DNA of 64,000 nucleotides, from the NCBI RefSeq assembly GCF_947179165.1, contig NC_077240.1, forward strand, positions 59,989,501 through 60,053,500. The letters run 5' to 3'. Shown in pieces: positions 24,207-35,345 of the stretch. The position numbers were made by a program, and so were the translations under genes. The stretch's first letter is position 1. Every line of letters starts with the position of its first letter. The DNA comes from Solanum dulcamara (lineage: Eukaryota; Streptophyta; Magnoliopsida; Solanales; Solanaceae). The notes under the pieces were generated by a model. The model had not been told where the DNA came from and made no database searches. It was given only the letters and a program-made list of their open reading frames with translations.

Positions 24207-24271
24207 TGTAACACCCAGTGTTATTCTAGCATAGACTAAGTTCGAGGGCCATGAAAAAAGTTGAGAAAAGG
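24207..24271 (+). repeat. E2-family LTR start, 65-base remnant
   Basis: It matches the first 65 bases of the middle LTR at 24822 and then switches to integrase within a shared AAAGG. Confidence 0.75.
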
Positions 24272-24640
24272 TAATTGGAATGATCATTTACCTCTTATTG
24301 AGTTTGCTTATAATAATAGCTTCCATTCTAGTATTCAAATATCTCTTTATGAAGCTTTGTATAGGAGGAGATGTAGATCACCAATTGGTTGGTTTGAAGT
24401 TGGTAAAGCAATTTTATTAGACCACACTTAGTTCACCAGGTCAGGGAAAAGGTGAAAATCATCCAAGAGAGATTGAGGACTGCTTAGAGCCGTCGTAAAT
24501 CATACACTGATATTAGGAGGAGAGATATGGAGTTTGAAGTGCACAATTGGGTATACTAGTCCACTTGGGAAGCTGAAGAGGATATGAAGGATAGATACCC
24601 GTATTTATTCATTCCTTCTAATGGTGATATTGAGGGTAAT
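24272..24640 (+). pseudogene. E2-family integrase and chromodomain remnant with internal deletions
   Basis: The sequence corresponds to E2 integrase from the GNWDDHLP region (37705) through YKALYRRRCRSPIGWF to the segment encoding HNWVY. It then jumps to the chromodomain end (STWEAEEDMKDRYPYLF), so the integrase C-terminus and most of the chromodomain are deleted near 24557. The tail to 24820 matches the E2 post-pol region up to its purine tract. Confidence 0.8.
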
Positions 24641-24821
24641 GTTCCTTTCTGTTATCTTTGATTTGATGTTCATCTGAAGTTTGAGTATATGATGAGTATT
24701 CTTGAGTCTGAGTATTTGATCATTTGAGTGTCTAAGTAACTGAGTTCTTGATTGTATTCGTGCCTTTAGTAAACCTTAGCATGGTCTTCATTCGAGAACG
24801 AATGATCCCAGGGGGAGATAT

Positions 24822-25815
24822 TGCAATACCCTATGTTATTCTAGCCTAGACTAAGTTTGAGGGCCATGTGAAAAATTGAGAAAAGGAGCTGACCTTGTGA
24901 ACCACAAATATCATCTACGATTCGTAAAGAGTTCTATGAGTTATAGGGACTACTCGTAGGTCCCTCCAACACTTGGTGAAATTTTGAGTTTTGAAAAAAC
25001 TTACTACGAATGATGTTAGACTCATAAGGACTTCTACAAGTAGTAGAAAGGACTCGTAGAACCCCTTTACACTAAGCCAAATTTCAAAAACTGAAGTCAT
25101 TCCTACGAGTGGTGATGATGGCTTTTCAAAGAGTCTACGAGTCATAGAAATGACTCGTAAGAGAGATTTAGAGACTTAGTTTTTCAAGTTTTGGAATAGT
25201 TGTAGGACGAAAGGGTCCTACGACCCATAGAACATTCTATGACTCATAAAAAGAGGTCTGTAGATCCCAAGTCCTTTTTCAGTCCTATTCTACGATTGGT
25301 CTTCTACGACTTGTAGAACGACCCATAGATGTCCAAGAGAAACTTTTAGTGAGCATTTTTTTTTGTGTTTTCCCACTGTTCTCAAACCAAAACCTTGACA
25401 TTTTGGGACTATTTTGAGTCCCTTATCACTATCCTAAACGCCAAAGTCCTCATTAGCTCTTAGATTAACTGAGAGCAAGGACTGGAGAAGAAAAAGAGAC
25501 TAGGGTTTAGGCTTAGACTTTCATCCTTTCATGTTTTGATCATTCTTCAAGTTCCAGGTATGTAAGGCTATTCATAGCGTTAGACTAAGTCCATCCACGT
25601 TCCCAACATGTAATTCTTTGAAATTTAGTTGGAGTTGATTTTTACCCTAAATCTAGAATTTAGTTCTTGAGTCAGTTGATACTTCCTCGAGTTTTCTTGC
25701 TTCAAATTTAGTATTGATAATTTCCCTAATTTTGAGTAGACTTTTATACGTATATCCATGCATTCATTCATATTAATCTTATTTGAGTTATTGTCATACA
25801 TTGTACATGCATTAC
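24822..25815 (+). repeat. E2 middle LTR, left part
   Basis: It starts TGCAATACCC after a GGGGGAGATAT purine tract. It continues at 31925 after the LINE. Joined, the two parts give about 2150 bases, close to the 2175 bases of the right LTR at 38601. Confidence 0.88.
24915..25335 (+). repeat. Two-way CTACGA/TCGTAG motif zone in the E2 LTR
   Basis: CTACGA, ACTCGTAG, TCATAGAA and close variants occur more than a dozen times in both orientations. The same zone recurs at about 38660-39090 in the right LTR with different point changes. Confidence 0.65.
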
Positions 25816-26354
25816 TTTTTTTTTTCGGGGGGGGGAACAGACCCTATACGAGGCTCCCACCTCTCGTGCACAGTCAGGGGTTGAGCAGCACCCCCAAGCC
25901 TTAACTTAAATAAAAATAATAAAAATAATAAAATACACTGAGGGGGGCATAAACCTTACCTCCGAACTTAAGATGGTTCATAAGTCAGCCGACCTACTAA
26001 GATCGGCCAGCTCATCTCCATTGGTAGATAGAAAGCGATAAACCTATGAGAGGACTCCTCTCGATACAATAAAACTAAGAAAAACGTAAATGAGGGAGAC
26101 TCTCCCCTTCCATGTCAATACAAGAAGAAAACCTACACTAGTCCTATTCAACTAAGCTACATTAAAACATAGCTAAATTGAAGAACAAGTATATGAAACT
26201 TCTAATTTCCATGGATCGAGATCGTTCATTTCATCTTCGCCTTCTTAATATTTTTCATACCGAGCTTGTCCATGAGATGCGAGTGCTTCATGCAATGTCA
26301 GTGCATAGTGTTGCATATTTGGTGACATATGGATGTATTTCATTTGATGAGTCT

Positions 26355-27347
26355 TCAGTCGGCTAACTTTTTCAAGGTCGCTCGACTAACGTCTCCAGTT
26401 ATCCGTTTGGGTTGTGACTTCTTGAGGTCTGTAGTTACTACATATGCTATCATACTATAACATGTGGGATCAGTTTGATGTTGCATGATGCATATTGTTG
26501 AGATTTTGCTGACTATTGCTGAATTGTGTGTTGCTTTTGGCTTGTGTTGTTGCTGATGTTGTTGAATGGTTGATGCATATGGAGCTTCTGTATGACCTGC
26601 AGAATCAGTTGGACCACAAACAAGTACTACTGTTGTTGCTTTGGTATCTGCAAGGGATTTAGGGTTGTTGTTGTTGTGTGCTGGAAATGGTTGAAGATCT
26701 TCCAGGTCAGCTGTTGCTGCTATAGTACATGGCTTGTGCAACTGCAGCTTGTTAGAGTTTGCAGCTTCTGATGCTCCAGCAACCTGCATAAACAAACAAG
26801 CAAACACAAAGGGGAGGTCCAAGAGTAGTGGAGCTCTTGTTGGTTCCAACAGTTGCTCCAGCAGGGGTTGTTTGGTTTCCTCATCTGTTGTAGTTGCATT
26901 GTTGAGAAACAGCCATAGTGAGTGCTGCCTATTGGAAGTTGATGGATTTTTTACACCTGCACAAAAACAATCAAACAAGAAACAATCAACAAAACAAACA
27001 GTAGGCTTGCACTCCATTGGTTGATGGTGTTCTGTAGATTCCTGTTGGTTGTTGTTGGTGTTGTGTGATTCATCAAGGTGTTGTAGGGTGTTGGTTGTTG
27101 GTGATCTTGTTGTGGGATTCTGCATGTGTGTTGCAACCATGAGTGGGCCTCCAATTACTGGATGGTCTATTGTATGTCTGCACCTACCTGCACATCCAAG
27201 AATGAGAAGAAAGGAGAAGACCTCTACTCTATTCTTTACCTCTAGTGGTATGTTGATTATTCTATGAAAGCAATAAACTAGGGAGACTCTCCCTTTACAA
27301 TATGACATAGCTATGTTGACTAAGAAACAGTACATTGCAAAATACAT
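26355..27347 (-). CDS. Open frame in the LINE 3' region, unknown
   Basis: An ATG-to-stop frame of 330 codons on the LINE sense strand begins 40 bases after ORF2 ends. I do not recognise it. The product is rich in Asn, Gln, Thr and His (TNNNQQES, QQHQQQHK), because the DNA is full of TTG/CAA and CAG-type triplets that rarely make stops in this frame. No domain or signal is seen. It may be a chance frame in a low-complexity 3' UTR, or sequence picked up by the element. Confidence 0.25.
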   Translation of the reverse strand: MYFAMYCFLVNIAMSYCKGRVSLVYCFHRIINIPLEVKNRVEVFSFLLILGCAGRCRHTIDHPVIGGPLMVATHMQNPTTRSPTTNTLQHLDESHNTNNNQQESTEHHQPMECKPTVCFVDCFLFDCFCAGVKNPSTSNRQHSLWLFLNNATTTDEETKQPLLEQLLEPTRAPLLLDLPFVFACLFMQVAGASEAANSNKLQLHKPCTIAATADLEDLQPFPAHNNNNPKSLADTKATTVVLVCGPTDSAGHTEAPYASTIQQHQQQHKPKATHNSAIVSKISTICIMQHQTDPTCYSMIAYVVTTDLKKSQPKRITGDVSRATLKKLAD

Positions 27348-27386
27348 ATAGGAAACTATTACACAATCTGACTTAAGATATATTAA

Positions 27387-30300
27387 TCAAGGAGGTTGTT
27401 TGATCCTTTTTAGGCTTTTCCTTCTGAAACTTGCCAGTCCTAGCTTGTCTATCTTGAAGTAACCCTTGGTTTCTTTTGGAAGCTGCTGTAAGTTGTAGAA
27501 TTGTTGTGTCTGATTGAACATGTGGCTGTATTTAGATAAGGTATCTGCAGGGTGATTTGTTTCTCTGAATATGTGTATGCACTGGAAGAATTCCAAGAGC
27601 TGGACCAAAGACTGCAAATTTGCAACATATTTGTAAATGCTCCAAGGTGGTTTGATATCTTGTTTCAGCCACTTGGTCAATAATTTTGAATCAACTTCCA
27701 ATATCACTCTATTGTAGCCATGTTGGAGGCACCATTTGATGCCAATAGTTGCTGCCTACACCTCTACTTGGTTGTTAGTACCCTGTCCCAATGAAGTTGC
27801 AAAGGCATATATTAAGTTCCCATTGTGGTCTCTTAATATTCCCCCTGCTCCAATTTTCCCAGGGTTGTCTAGTGCACTTCCATCAGTATTCAACTTCACT
27901 ATGGAAGGTGGAGGCCTGATCCACACCACTTTGATCACTCTCATATCATGCTGGCATTTTTCTACCATAGTAACTAGCTCCTTCCAGCTCTCTGGCCACT
28001 TAATGTAGGGGTAAGCATTGTTTATCAGCATGTATAGATCCTTACCTATGGAGAATTTAACTTTAGTAACACTAGATTTCTTTCCTCCATACTTGCTTGC
28101 ACATCTATTCTTCCATATATGCCAACAAACAAAGATAGAAGTGGCCTGCAACATGAGCTCATGGACATCATTATTGGGCTTGGAAGTCCACCACTTCATC
28201 AGGATGCATCTCAGGGACATGGTGTCATGCAGGATCCCCCAGGAACTGGAGAATTGTTGCCAAATATGCTTGGCAAAATCTCTAGAAGCAAATATGTGCT
28301 CTATATCATCTAATCCAGGTCTGTAGCAACAAGAGCATGCTGCTGGTGCTACTCCAAACTGGACAAGTTTATTATTGGTCGGCAGCTTATATGTGAGAGC
28401 TCTCCAAAGTAGAAAGGAAACTTTGAAAGGAATGTTGGTGTGCCAAGTGCTGCCATCAGTTAAGGTCCTAGCTTTCTTCTCCCTGATTTGTTCCCAAGCA
28501 AATTTGCATGTGAAGCCACCATGAGAATTCAGTTTCCAGCAATCTTGATCAGGTATGTTGTGTTTGTAGATAATATCAGTGCTAAGTATCTGCTGCACCA
28601 GCTGAGGAGGGGCATCTTTTCTGATTTTCTGCACATTCCATTCCCTATTCTCCAGGTATTCAGAGACTGTAGTATTATTGAGCCTTGGTAGATAGCTATT
28701 GTGATTAGCTAGGGGTCCTATACCCATCCAATCATCCCACCAAAAGCTGCATGTACCTGAATTGATGTGCCAATTTATATGAGGCTCAATATTCATTTTA
28801 TTTGCCACCATATGCTTCCACATAAGAGATTGACCTGTATTCCATTTTTTTATCACTGGATGTGCTCTTTGGCAGTACTTAGCCTTTAAGAATTCTCCCC
28901 ATAGTGTCTTCTTGGACCTGAAGGTCCACCACTATTTGTATTGCAAGGCCAAGCACACATCTTGTATGTTTTTCATACCAATACCCCCTTCCTCCACAGG
29001 GTAGCTGAGTGTCTCCTAGGATGCCCAATGGTATTTTCTCTTTTCTTTGTCCCAGCCCCAGAAAAAATCTACCATAAGCCTTGTAATTTGTTTAAGGGTA
29101 GTGACTGTAGGGGTGAGAGCTGACAGCAGGAGGATTGGAAGGAATTGCAACACTGACTTAATAAGAGTAGCTCTTCCCCCATAGCTCAATATTTTGGTCT
29201 GCCATCCTCTAATCCTGGAGATCACTTTGGAGACCATACTAGTAAAGTAAATGATTCTTTGACCCCCGATATATAAGGGACATCCTAAATAGGTAATAGG
29301 GTCATGAGTTGATTTGAAACCAGTGATAGAAGTTACCCTTTCAATAATAGCTGGATCAGTATTCAGAGGGATCATACATTGACTCTTTTCTTTGTTAATA
29401 AGTTGTCCTGATGTGTGTTCATATAGCTGCATAGTCTTCATGATTAGCTTGAGGGAAAAGTTGGAGGTTGAAGTGAAAATAATTACATCATCAGCAAAGC
29501 TTAGGTGATTAATTGAAGGACCCTTCTTCTCCATGTGAAAGCCTGTGTACAAATAGTGTTGATGAAGGTTGTTGAGTAGTCTTGACAGCACCTCAGCACC
29601 TAAAATAAATAGGGCTGGAGACAAAGGATCTCCCTGTTTGAGGCCTCTTGTAGAATGAAAGAAACCATGCCTACCTCCATTCACAATAACTGAGTACCAT
29701 TTATTAGCCATTAACCTCCAAACCATGTCAATAAATACATCTCCAAAACCCATTCTTCTCATAACTAGACATATAAATGACCAAGACACCCTATCATAGG
29801 CTTTGGCCATGTCTAGTTTGATAACAACATTGTCTCCAATCTTTGGTTTTTTGATGCCATGAATGATCTCTTGTGCTAACATAATATTTTCAGAAATGCT
29901 TCTTCCCTATACAAACCCAGACTGATTTTTAGAGATTACCTGAGGGAGAATTGGGGCTAGTCTGAGGTAAAGGACTTTAGAAATCACTTTATTGGTGAAG
30001 TTGCTGAGTGATATAGGCCTGAAATCTGAAAGTTTATTAGGATGGTCTACTTTTGGGAGTAGAACCAAACAAGCATGTGTGATGAACTTGGGAATAGAAT
30101 GTCCACAACAAAAGTACTTTACTAAGTTTAACAAATCTTCACTAATAATATCCCAACAAGTATGGAAGAATTTGCCATTAAATCCATCAGGACCTGCAGC
30201 AGACACATCACTGAGAGAAAATACAGCAGCTTTCAACTCCTCCTTGGTAGGCATAGCATTAAGAATTTGGTTTTACTGAGCTGTGATGGTATTGGGTATG

Positions 30301-31547
30301 CATTTTAGGATATCTTCATTGATCAAATCCTCTTTTCCAGTAAAGATCTTCTCAAAGTATTCACAGGCAGCAATAGCTATGTTTTGATCACCTTGAATGG
30401 TGTTTTCTTGGTCATCAGTGATTTTATGAATAAATAATCTTCTTCTCCTTCCTCTGATGATAGCATGAAAATATTTGGAGTTGGCATCTCCATCCTTAAA
30501 CCACTGAAGCTGAGTTTTTTGCTTATGGATGGAATGCTCTGTCTTCAAATATCTAATGTACTGAGCATTCACTTGATTAAGCTTGCTCCTATTACTTTTA
30601 GAATTGTGTTGGATGATAGCCTCTTCTGCTTGTTGTACCTTCTGTTCAAAATCCTTGACAGCTTCATATATGTCTCCATACTGTTGTCTTGACCAAGTGC
30701 TAAGAGTGTTTGCCACCCTCTTAAGTTTCATATGGAATATTCTCATTGGATTACCTTCAATAGATTCTTCCCAGAAGGCTCTAACAGTGTCCAAAAAAGA
30801 CTCATTCTCCACCCAGCAATTAAGGAACTTGAAGTATTTTATAGGATTACTGTGAGTCTCCTTGCATTCAAGTAAAAGAGGACAGTGGTCTGAACCTGTA
30901 GAAGCAAGATGAGTCATGGTAGTCATAGGCATTATCTCTAACCACCTATCATTCACCATGGCCCTATCCAACCTCTTCCATATTCTAGCTTCCATGTCCC
31001 TGTTGTTGCACCATGTAAAATTCTGCCCATGGAAGCCCAAATCAGTGAGACCACATGCTTCAATTACACTTATAAACTCAAAACTTTTGTTCATATTGTA
31101 TGGTTGCCCTCCTAGTTTTTCTTCAATATCTGTGATCACATTAAAGTCTCCAATAGTGCACCATGGTTTGTTTGTGTTAGCATACTGCAGCATCTTATCC
31201 CAGAGGCTCCTTCTCATGTAATCCTTACACTTGGCATAAACAAAGGTAATAATATGGGAATTAGGATTAGCCACATGTTTGATTTCACAAGTAACCTGCT
31301 GTTCATCTTGATCTATAACAGAGCAGTCCACATCCTAATTCCAAAACAACCAAATCTTGTTATTGGGATTATGGATGGCACTGTCCATTCTCAATTGATT
31401 TCTGTAGTGGTTGAGCTATGATTGATTTGCAAATGGTTCCAGAATTATTAACATGGATAGGTTGTGATAATCCTTGAGTTTTTGAAGTCTGTCTAAGGCG
31501 CCTTGAGTATTAATACTCCTTGCATTCCAGCAAATTGTACTAATCAT
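27387..31547 (-). pseudogene. LINE ORF2: endonuclease, reverse transcriptase, RNase H
   Basis: One reading frame of 1386 codons from ATG at 31547 to the stop at 27387, with no frameshift, is broken by only seven in-frame stops (31416, 31335, 30273, 29907, 29016, 28932, 27756). The endonuclease shows WNARSI, GDFNVI and SDHCPLLL. The reverse transcriptase shows AAGPDGFNGKF, LSDFRPISL, KLDMAKAYDRVSW, GLKQGDPLSP and the catalytic FADD (29487-29498). A Cys/His-rich segment (CSCCYRPGLDDIEHIF) lies between. RNase H has LNTDGSALDNPG, NNQVEV, LEVDSK and RETNHPADTLSK, so its acidic set is kept. The length is normal for a plant L1. It would nick target DNA and reverse transcribe its own RNA there. Confidence 0.93.
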
Positions 31548-31924
31548 CAAAGTTTGTGGGATTTAGACTTTGTGTTGATGTTGCTTTTGAAAGCAACATT
31601 ATCAGAACTGGTGATGGTACTTTTCTTATTCTTCTTCTTTGTTTGTTTACTTGTTGAAGATGGATCATTTTCCTCATTGACCTGCTGCTTTTCCTTCTGC
31701 AACAAAACTTCCATAGTGGTTCTAAAGGCTTTTATTTGATCTTCCGGGTTTGTTTCCTCCCTTTGGTCAGGATCATCCTCATCTTCAGAATGAGTGACCC
31801 TGTACTCATCAGTTAAATCCTCTGAGATGTCTCCTTTTCTAAGTGCATACTTCTCATTAGATATATCTTGAATTTGTAGAGGGGTCACATGTATGCCTGC
31901 TTGTTCTGGGGTCACATGTCTTTC
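31547..31924 (-). pseudogene. LINE ORF1, C-terminal remnant
   Basis: About 125 codons are open up to a TGA at 31547-31549. The product is acidic in the middle (EDEDDPDQREE), then has a coiled-coil-like stretch (FRTTMEVLLQKEKQQV) and a Lys-rich tail (KQTKKKNKKS). These traits fit the tail of an L1 ORF1 RNA-binding protein, but no zinc knuckle or RRM remains because the 5' part is missing. The frame runs on into the flanking LTR by chance. The stop overlaps the ORF2 start in TGATG. Confidence 0.65.
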
Positions 31925-33080
31925 ATGCATAAAATAAAGTATTTCTTTCAAATTGAGATAATGTATATTTTAATGAGTTTGATGAAATTGACCATAGAGT
32001 TGAATGAGGATTTTTAGAAAGATGTTTTGATGATGATATAAATGATGTGTTTAAAAGTTTAATGATTGATGAAGAAGTAATGATGATGATGATTTTTTAG
32101 ATAAGTTTGATGTTTAAATTAAAAGTCCAATGAGACTAAATGATGATGTTAATATGAGAACATGTTTTGAGAGTAGTATTGAGCACCGAATTGGGTAAGA
32201 GTTTAATTGACTTAAATCGCATAATTAAATAGCCAATGTAGGATAGAGGCTACCCTCTCTTTTCCCAAAGGAGGACTTGTTGATTGGATCTATAAATGTT
32301 GATGTCCCTATCAAGGTATTAGATGGATATTGCAACGACATCGCTTCATTGTATCATCATTACCACATAAGTGATGGTTTTCTTTTAGAGAAACCCCTAA
32401 TGAATACCTATCGTAATTTGATGCTGCATACCCATGATTTTAACTAAGAGAAACACTGTTTCTTTTCAAACCTACATTGCATGATGAGGTTGAGTAGATA
32501 TTGAGTTCGGAGTTGACTCTTCCAAAGTGAATTTTCTTGAGATGATTGTCTTTATATATGTCCCTACTTTCCAGCTATTTTACATACTCGTACATTCCAT
32601 GTACTGATGCCATTTGCCGTGCATTATTTTATGATGCAGATACATGTGCTAGAGATCACTAACAGGCACTCTGTTGGAGATCATCCCCCTTCCTGATTGT
32701 GGTGAGACCTCCTAATATTCCGAGGAATCCCTTTATTTATTTATTTCTTAATTTTGAGTATTTTATTTCCTTTGAGGTATAAATTGACATGTCATTGGCA
32801 TCACCTAAATAGGGATTAGAGGCTTCTTAGACATAGATGTAGTAGATTGGAGATGTTTCCTTGAGTTATTTCTAAAACTATTTTAGTATATGAGACTGTT
32901 TTATTGGAAAAATTACTTTCTTTTGATTTTTATGTTAAGAGTCCACATATCTTTTCTTTTTCTTTTATTCAAATCTTTCACTAATGATTGAATGAGTGAT
33001 GAGACTTAGTGGCTCTCTTGGAGACCAAAAATTATTTCTGAGTGCTGGTCATGCCTAGGGTACCCTCTCTGGGTGTGACA
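31925..33080 (+). repeat. E2 middle LTR, right part
   Basis: It resumes at ATGCATAAAATAAAG, matching 39600 onward in the right LTR, and ends ...GGGTGTGACA. It carries GAGCACCGAATTGGG near 32179 and CATTCCATGTACTGATGCC near 32592. A primer-binding site follows, so this LTR serves as the 5' LTR of the E2 gag-pol. Confidence 0.9.
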
Positions 33081-33082
33081 AA

Positions 33083-33093
33083 CTTGGTATCGT
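33083..33093 (+). other. E2 primer-binding site
   Basis: ACTTGGTATCG, two bases after the LTR, corresponds to the TTGGTATCAGAGC type complementary to initiator Met tRNA. The downstream part is mutated. Confidence 0.75.
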
Positions 33094-33161
33094 ACTAGGG
33101 TCTCTATGAAGCCATATCTAGCAGAGTCTTGCTCATGGGGATATCGTGCACCACACTTATG

Positions 33162-33175
33162 ATCAGGAGGCTATA
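33162..33175. repeat. SINE target-site duplication (left copy)
   Basis: ATCAGGAGGCTATA is repeated exactly at 33468-33481. Confidence 0.92.
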
Positions 33176-33467
33176 CAACAACAACAACAACAACAATAAC
33201 CCAGTAAAATCCTACAACATGGGGTCTAGGGAGGGTAGAATGTACGCAGACCTTACTCCTACCAAGGTAGGACGACTGTTTCTTGGAGACCCTCGGCTCA
33301 GTAAAAGCATAAACGCATAAAAAATATTAGATAAGAATAGGAAATTAAAATCTTTATGAGAAAAACAACAAACAAATAATGAATAGATAACAAATAAATA
33401 AATACAAATAACAAATAACAAATAACAAATAAATAAATAATGAAAGTGTCACAAATAAAATAAAGTA
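33176..33467 (-). mobile_element. SINE of the Solanaceae TS type
   Basis: On the minus strand the body contains GAGCCGAGGGTCTCC, AAGGTCTGCGTACATTCTACC and CTAGACCCC, and ends in seven or so TTG repeats, the hallmark tail of TS-type SINEs in nightshades. The 14-base direct repeat ATCAGGAGGCTATA flanks it perfectly (33162-33175 and 33468-33481). The 5' part is AT-rich, and I see no clear polymerase III box, so the tRNA-like head may be lost or replaced. It sits in the E2 leader, between the primer site and gag. Confidence 0.88.
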
Positions 33468-33583
33468 ATCAGGAGGCTATAATACATTAGAAATTGTTTC
33501 ACTTCTTCATATTCTGAGTTTGTGCGGAAGAGTTTGACTCTAAAAGTTCCGTCCTAATTTTTGTGCTTACACATTTGTAGATA

Positions 33584-34840
33584 ATGCCTCCTTAATGTAC
33601 CGGCTGCTAGAGGAACACCACTAGCGCTAAGGTTCCATAATATGAGATGCCTCCATCGCCTGGAGTGAAAACTAGGGGATGATCAGTAAGGGCTACTGAG
33701 GTGCCCTAGATGACTACTACTCAGCCTGCTCCAAATTCTGAGGCAGATTTCAAAGGAACTATCACCATGCTCACTCAATTGATAGCTTCCCAGAGTCGTA
33801 GCCAAAGTTCCCCATCTCCTAGCTCTAGATCTCATGAGTTATCTACCACAATGAGGATTAGAGATATTTTGAGAATGAATCCGTCGGTCTTCACAGGGTC
33901 TATGGTTGAGGAGGATCCTTATAACTTCATTAATAAGATATGGAACATTCTAAAGGCCATGTATGCTACTGAAGTTGAGGGAGTCAAATTGGTTTCCTAC
34001 TAGCGCAAAGACGTGTCAAATGTTTGGTATAATAAGTGGGAGGAAGGTAGAGGTGAGAACGCTGAGCCTGCTTTTTGGGATTAGTTCGAGGGGACATTTC
34101 TTTACCACTTTTTCTTGAGATAATTAAGGGAGGATAAAGTTGAAGAGTTTGTAAACCTAAAGAAAGAAGGGATGACTATGAAGGAGTACAAACTTAAGTT
34201 CATTCTTCTATCTAGATATGCTTTGGAGTTGGTTCCAGATGTGAGGTTTAAAATGAGGAAGTTTGTCTCTGGATTAGGCAGACATGTGAAGATAGAGTGC
34301 AAGGCATCACTACTATTTTCTTACATGGGCATTTCTAGGCTTATGGTGTACACACAATAGGTTGAGGTTGACAAAAAAAAGGATAGGGAAGAGCAATTAA
34401 GCAAGAAGGACAAATCAACCGTACATGAGCATGAGCAGAACAAGGTAAGGGAAATAGGTCCTTCTTCCAGAAAATATCTTCTAACTAAGCACTATCATCA
34501 GCAAGTACACCAACACTGAGTAACATATATGATCAGATGGCACATAGTCATCAAAATTTCAGAGCCCAGGGTTTTTGGTCCTATGGATGTGTAGCTAAAG
34601 GTTAGAAAGGGAAACCACTTTGTGGAAAATATGGTAAACTCCACTTTGAAGAATGTCATATGGGCACCAATGGTTGTTTCAAGTGTGGCCAGATGGGTCA
34701 GTTCTATAGAGAATGTCCAATGGGTGGAAAAAGTTATAGGGGCAACAGAGCCTAGACCTCTAGTACAACACCTCCAGTTGGAGGAAAATAGAGAGCCACT
34801 AATTTAGCCACATGCAAAGGTTCAAACCATGTACATGATA
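33584..34840 (+). pseudogene. E2 gag
   Basis: It begins ATGCCTCCT, like related gags, with a stop four codons in. The capsid part is readable: RIRDILRMNPSVFTGSMVEEDPYNF, VWYNKWEEGR, then EEFVNLKKEGMTMKEYKLKF and MRKFVSGLG. Stops interrupt it at 34001, 34084, about 34122 and 34358. Two zinc-knuckle segments follow. In CGKYGKLHFEEC the second Cys is Tyr, and in CFKCGQMGQFYREC (34674-34715) Gln replaces the His. Neither would hold zinc properly. Capsid and nucleocapsid would form the particle and bind element RNA. Confidence 0.85.
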
Positions 34841-34869
34841 TGACTAACCATTAGGATCAGGAGAACTGA

Positions 34870-35345
34870 CTAGATGTGGTCACTTGTATGCTTCGAGTCT
34901 TCTCTTTCGATTTTTATGCTTTGCTTGATTCGGTTGCCATATTGTCATTCGTAACCCCTTATGTGGCTAATAAGTTTGATCAAACCCCTGAGTGTCTTCT
35001 TAAGATTAGTATGTCTATTCATGTTGGTGAGTCTATCTTAGTTGAGGGGTCTATAGGGATTGTACTATGCCAGTCTATCACAGGGATACCATGACGGACT
35101 TAGTAGAGTTGGACATGGTTGATTTTGATGTGATTCTTGGCATGGACTAGGTTTATGCTTGTTATGCCTTTTTTGATTGTAGGAGGCAGATTGTTAAGTT
35201 AAAATTTCGAAATAATCCTATCTTAGAATAGAAAGGTAGTCCTATTGTACCAAAGGGTAAATTTATTTCCTACCTTACGACCATAAAGTTAATCTCAAAA
35301 GGGTGTATTTATCACATCGTGCGAGTTAAAGATAATAGTATGAAG
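34870..35345 (+). pseudogene. E2 protease remnant
   Basis: [25 protein letters not shown] is the active-site loop region, with DSVA replacing [18 protein letters not shown] is the downstream conserved segment, reached after a frameshift near 35075. It shares layout and wording with the E1 protease. The Gly-to-Val change at the catalytic loop should inactivate it. Confidence 0.8.

Larger units (their letters stand above)
25816..31924 (-). mobile_element. L1-type LINE, 5'-truncated in ORF1
   Basis: The strand order is ORF1 end, endonuclease, reverse transcriptase, a C-terminal region, RNase H, a 1.5 kb 3' region and a short A tail (read as T at 25816-25825, next to a nine-base G run). This is the layout of plant L1 elements that carry a terminal RNase H. 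The flanks belong to one LTR. CATGCAT occurs on both sides (25806-25812 and 31924-31930), and about 25 bases of LTR are missing compared with the right LTR. Confidence 0.92.

Noticed and set aside
26734..27267. Plus-strand frames of 96 and 72 codons rich in Ser and Cys
   Set aside because: They arise from the same low-complexity triplet-rich DNA as the minus-strand frame and match nothing.
27736..31221. Several plus-strand open frames of 60-100 codons
   Set aside because: They are antisense shadows of the LINE ORF2, which has clear domains on the minus strand.
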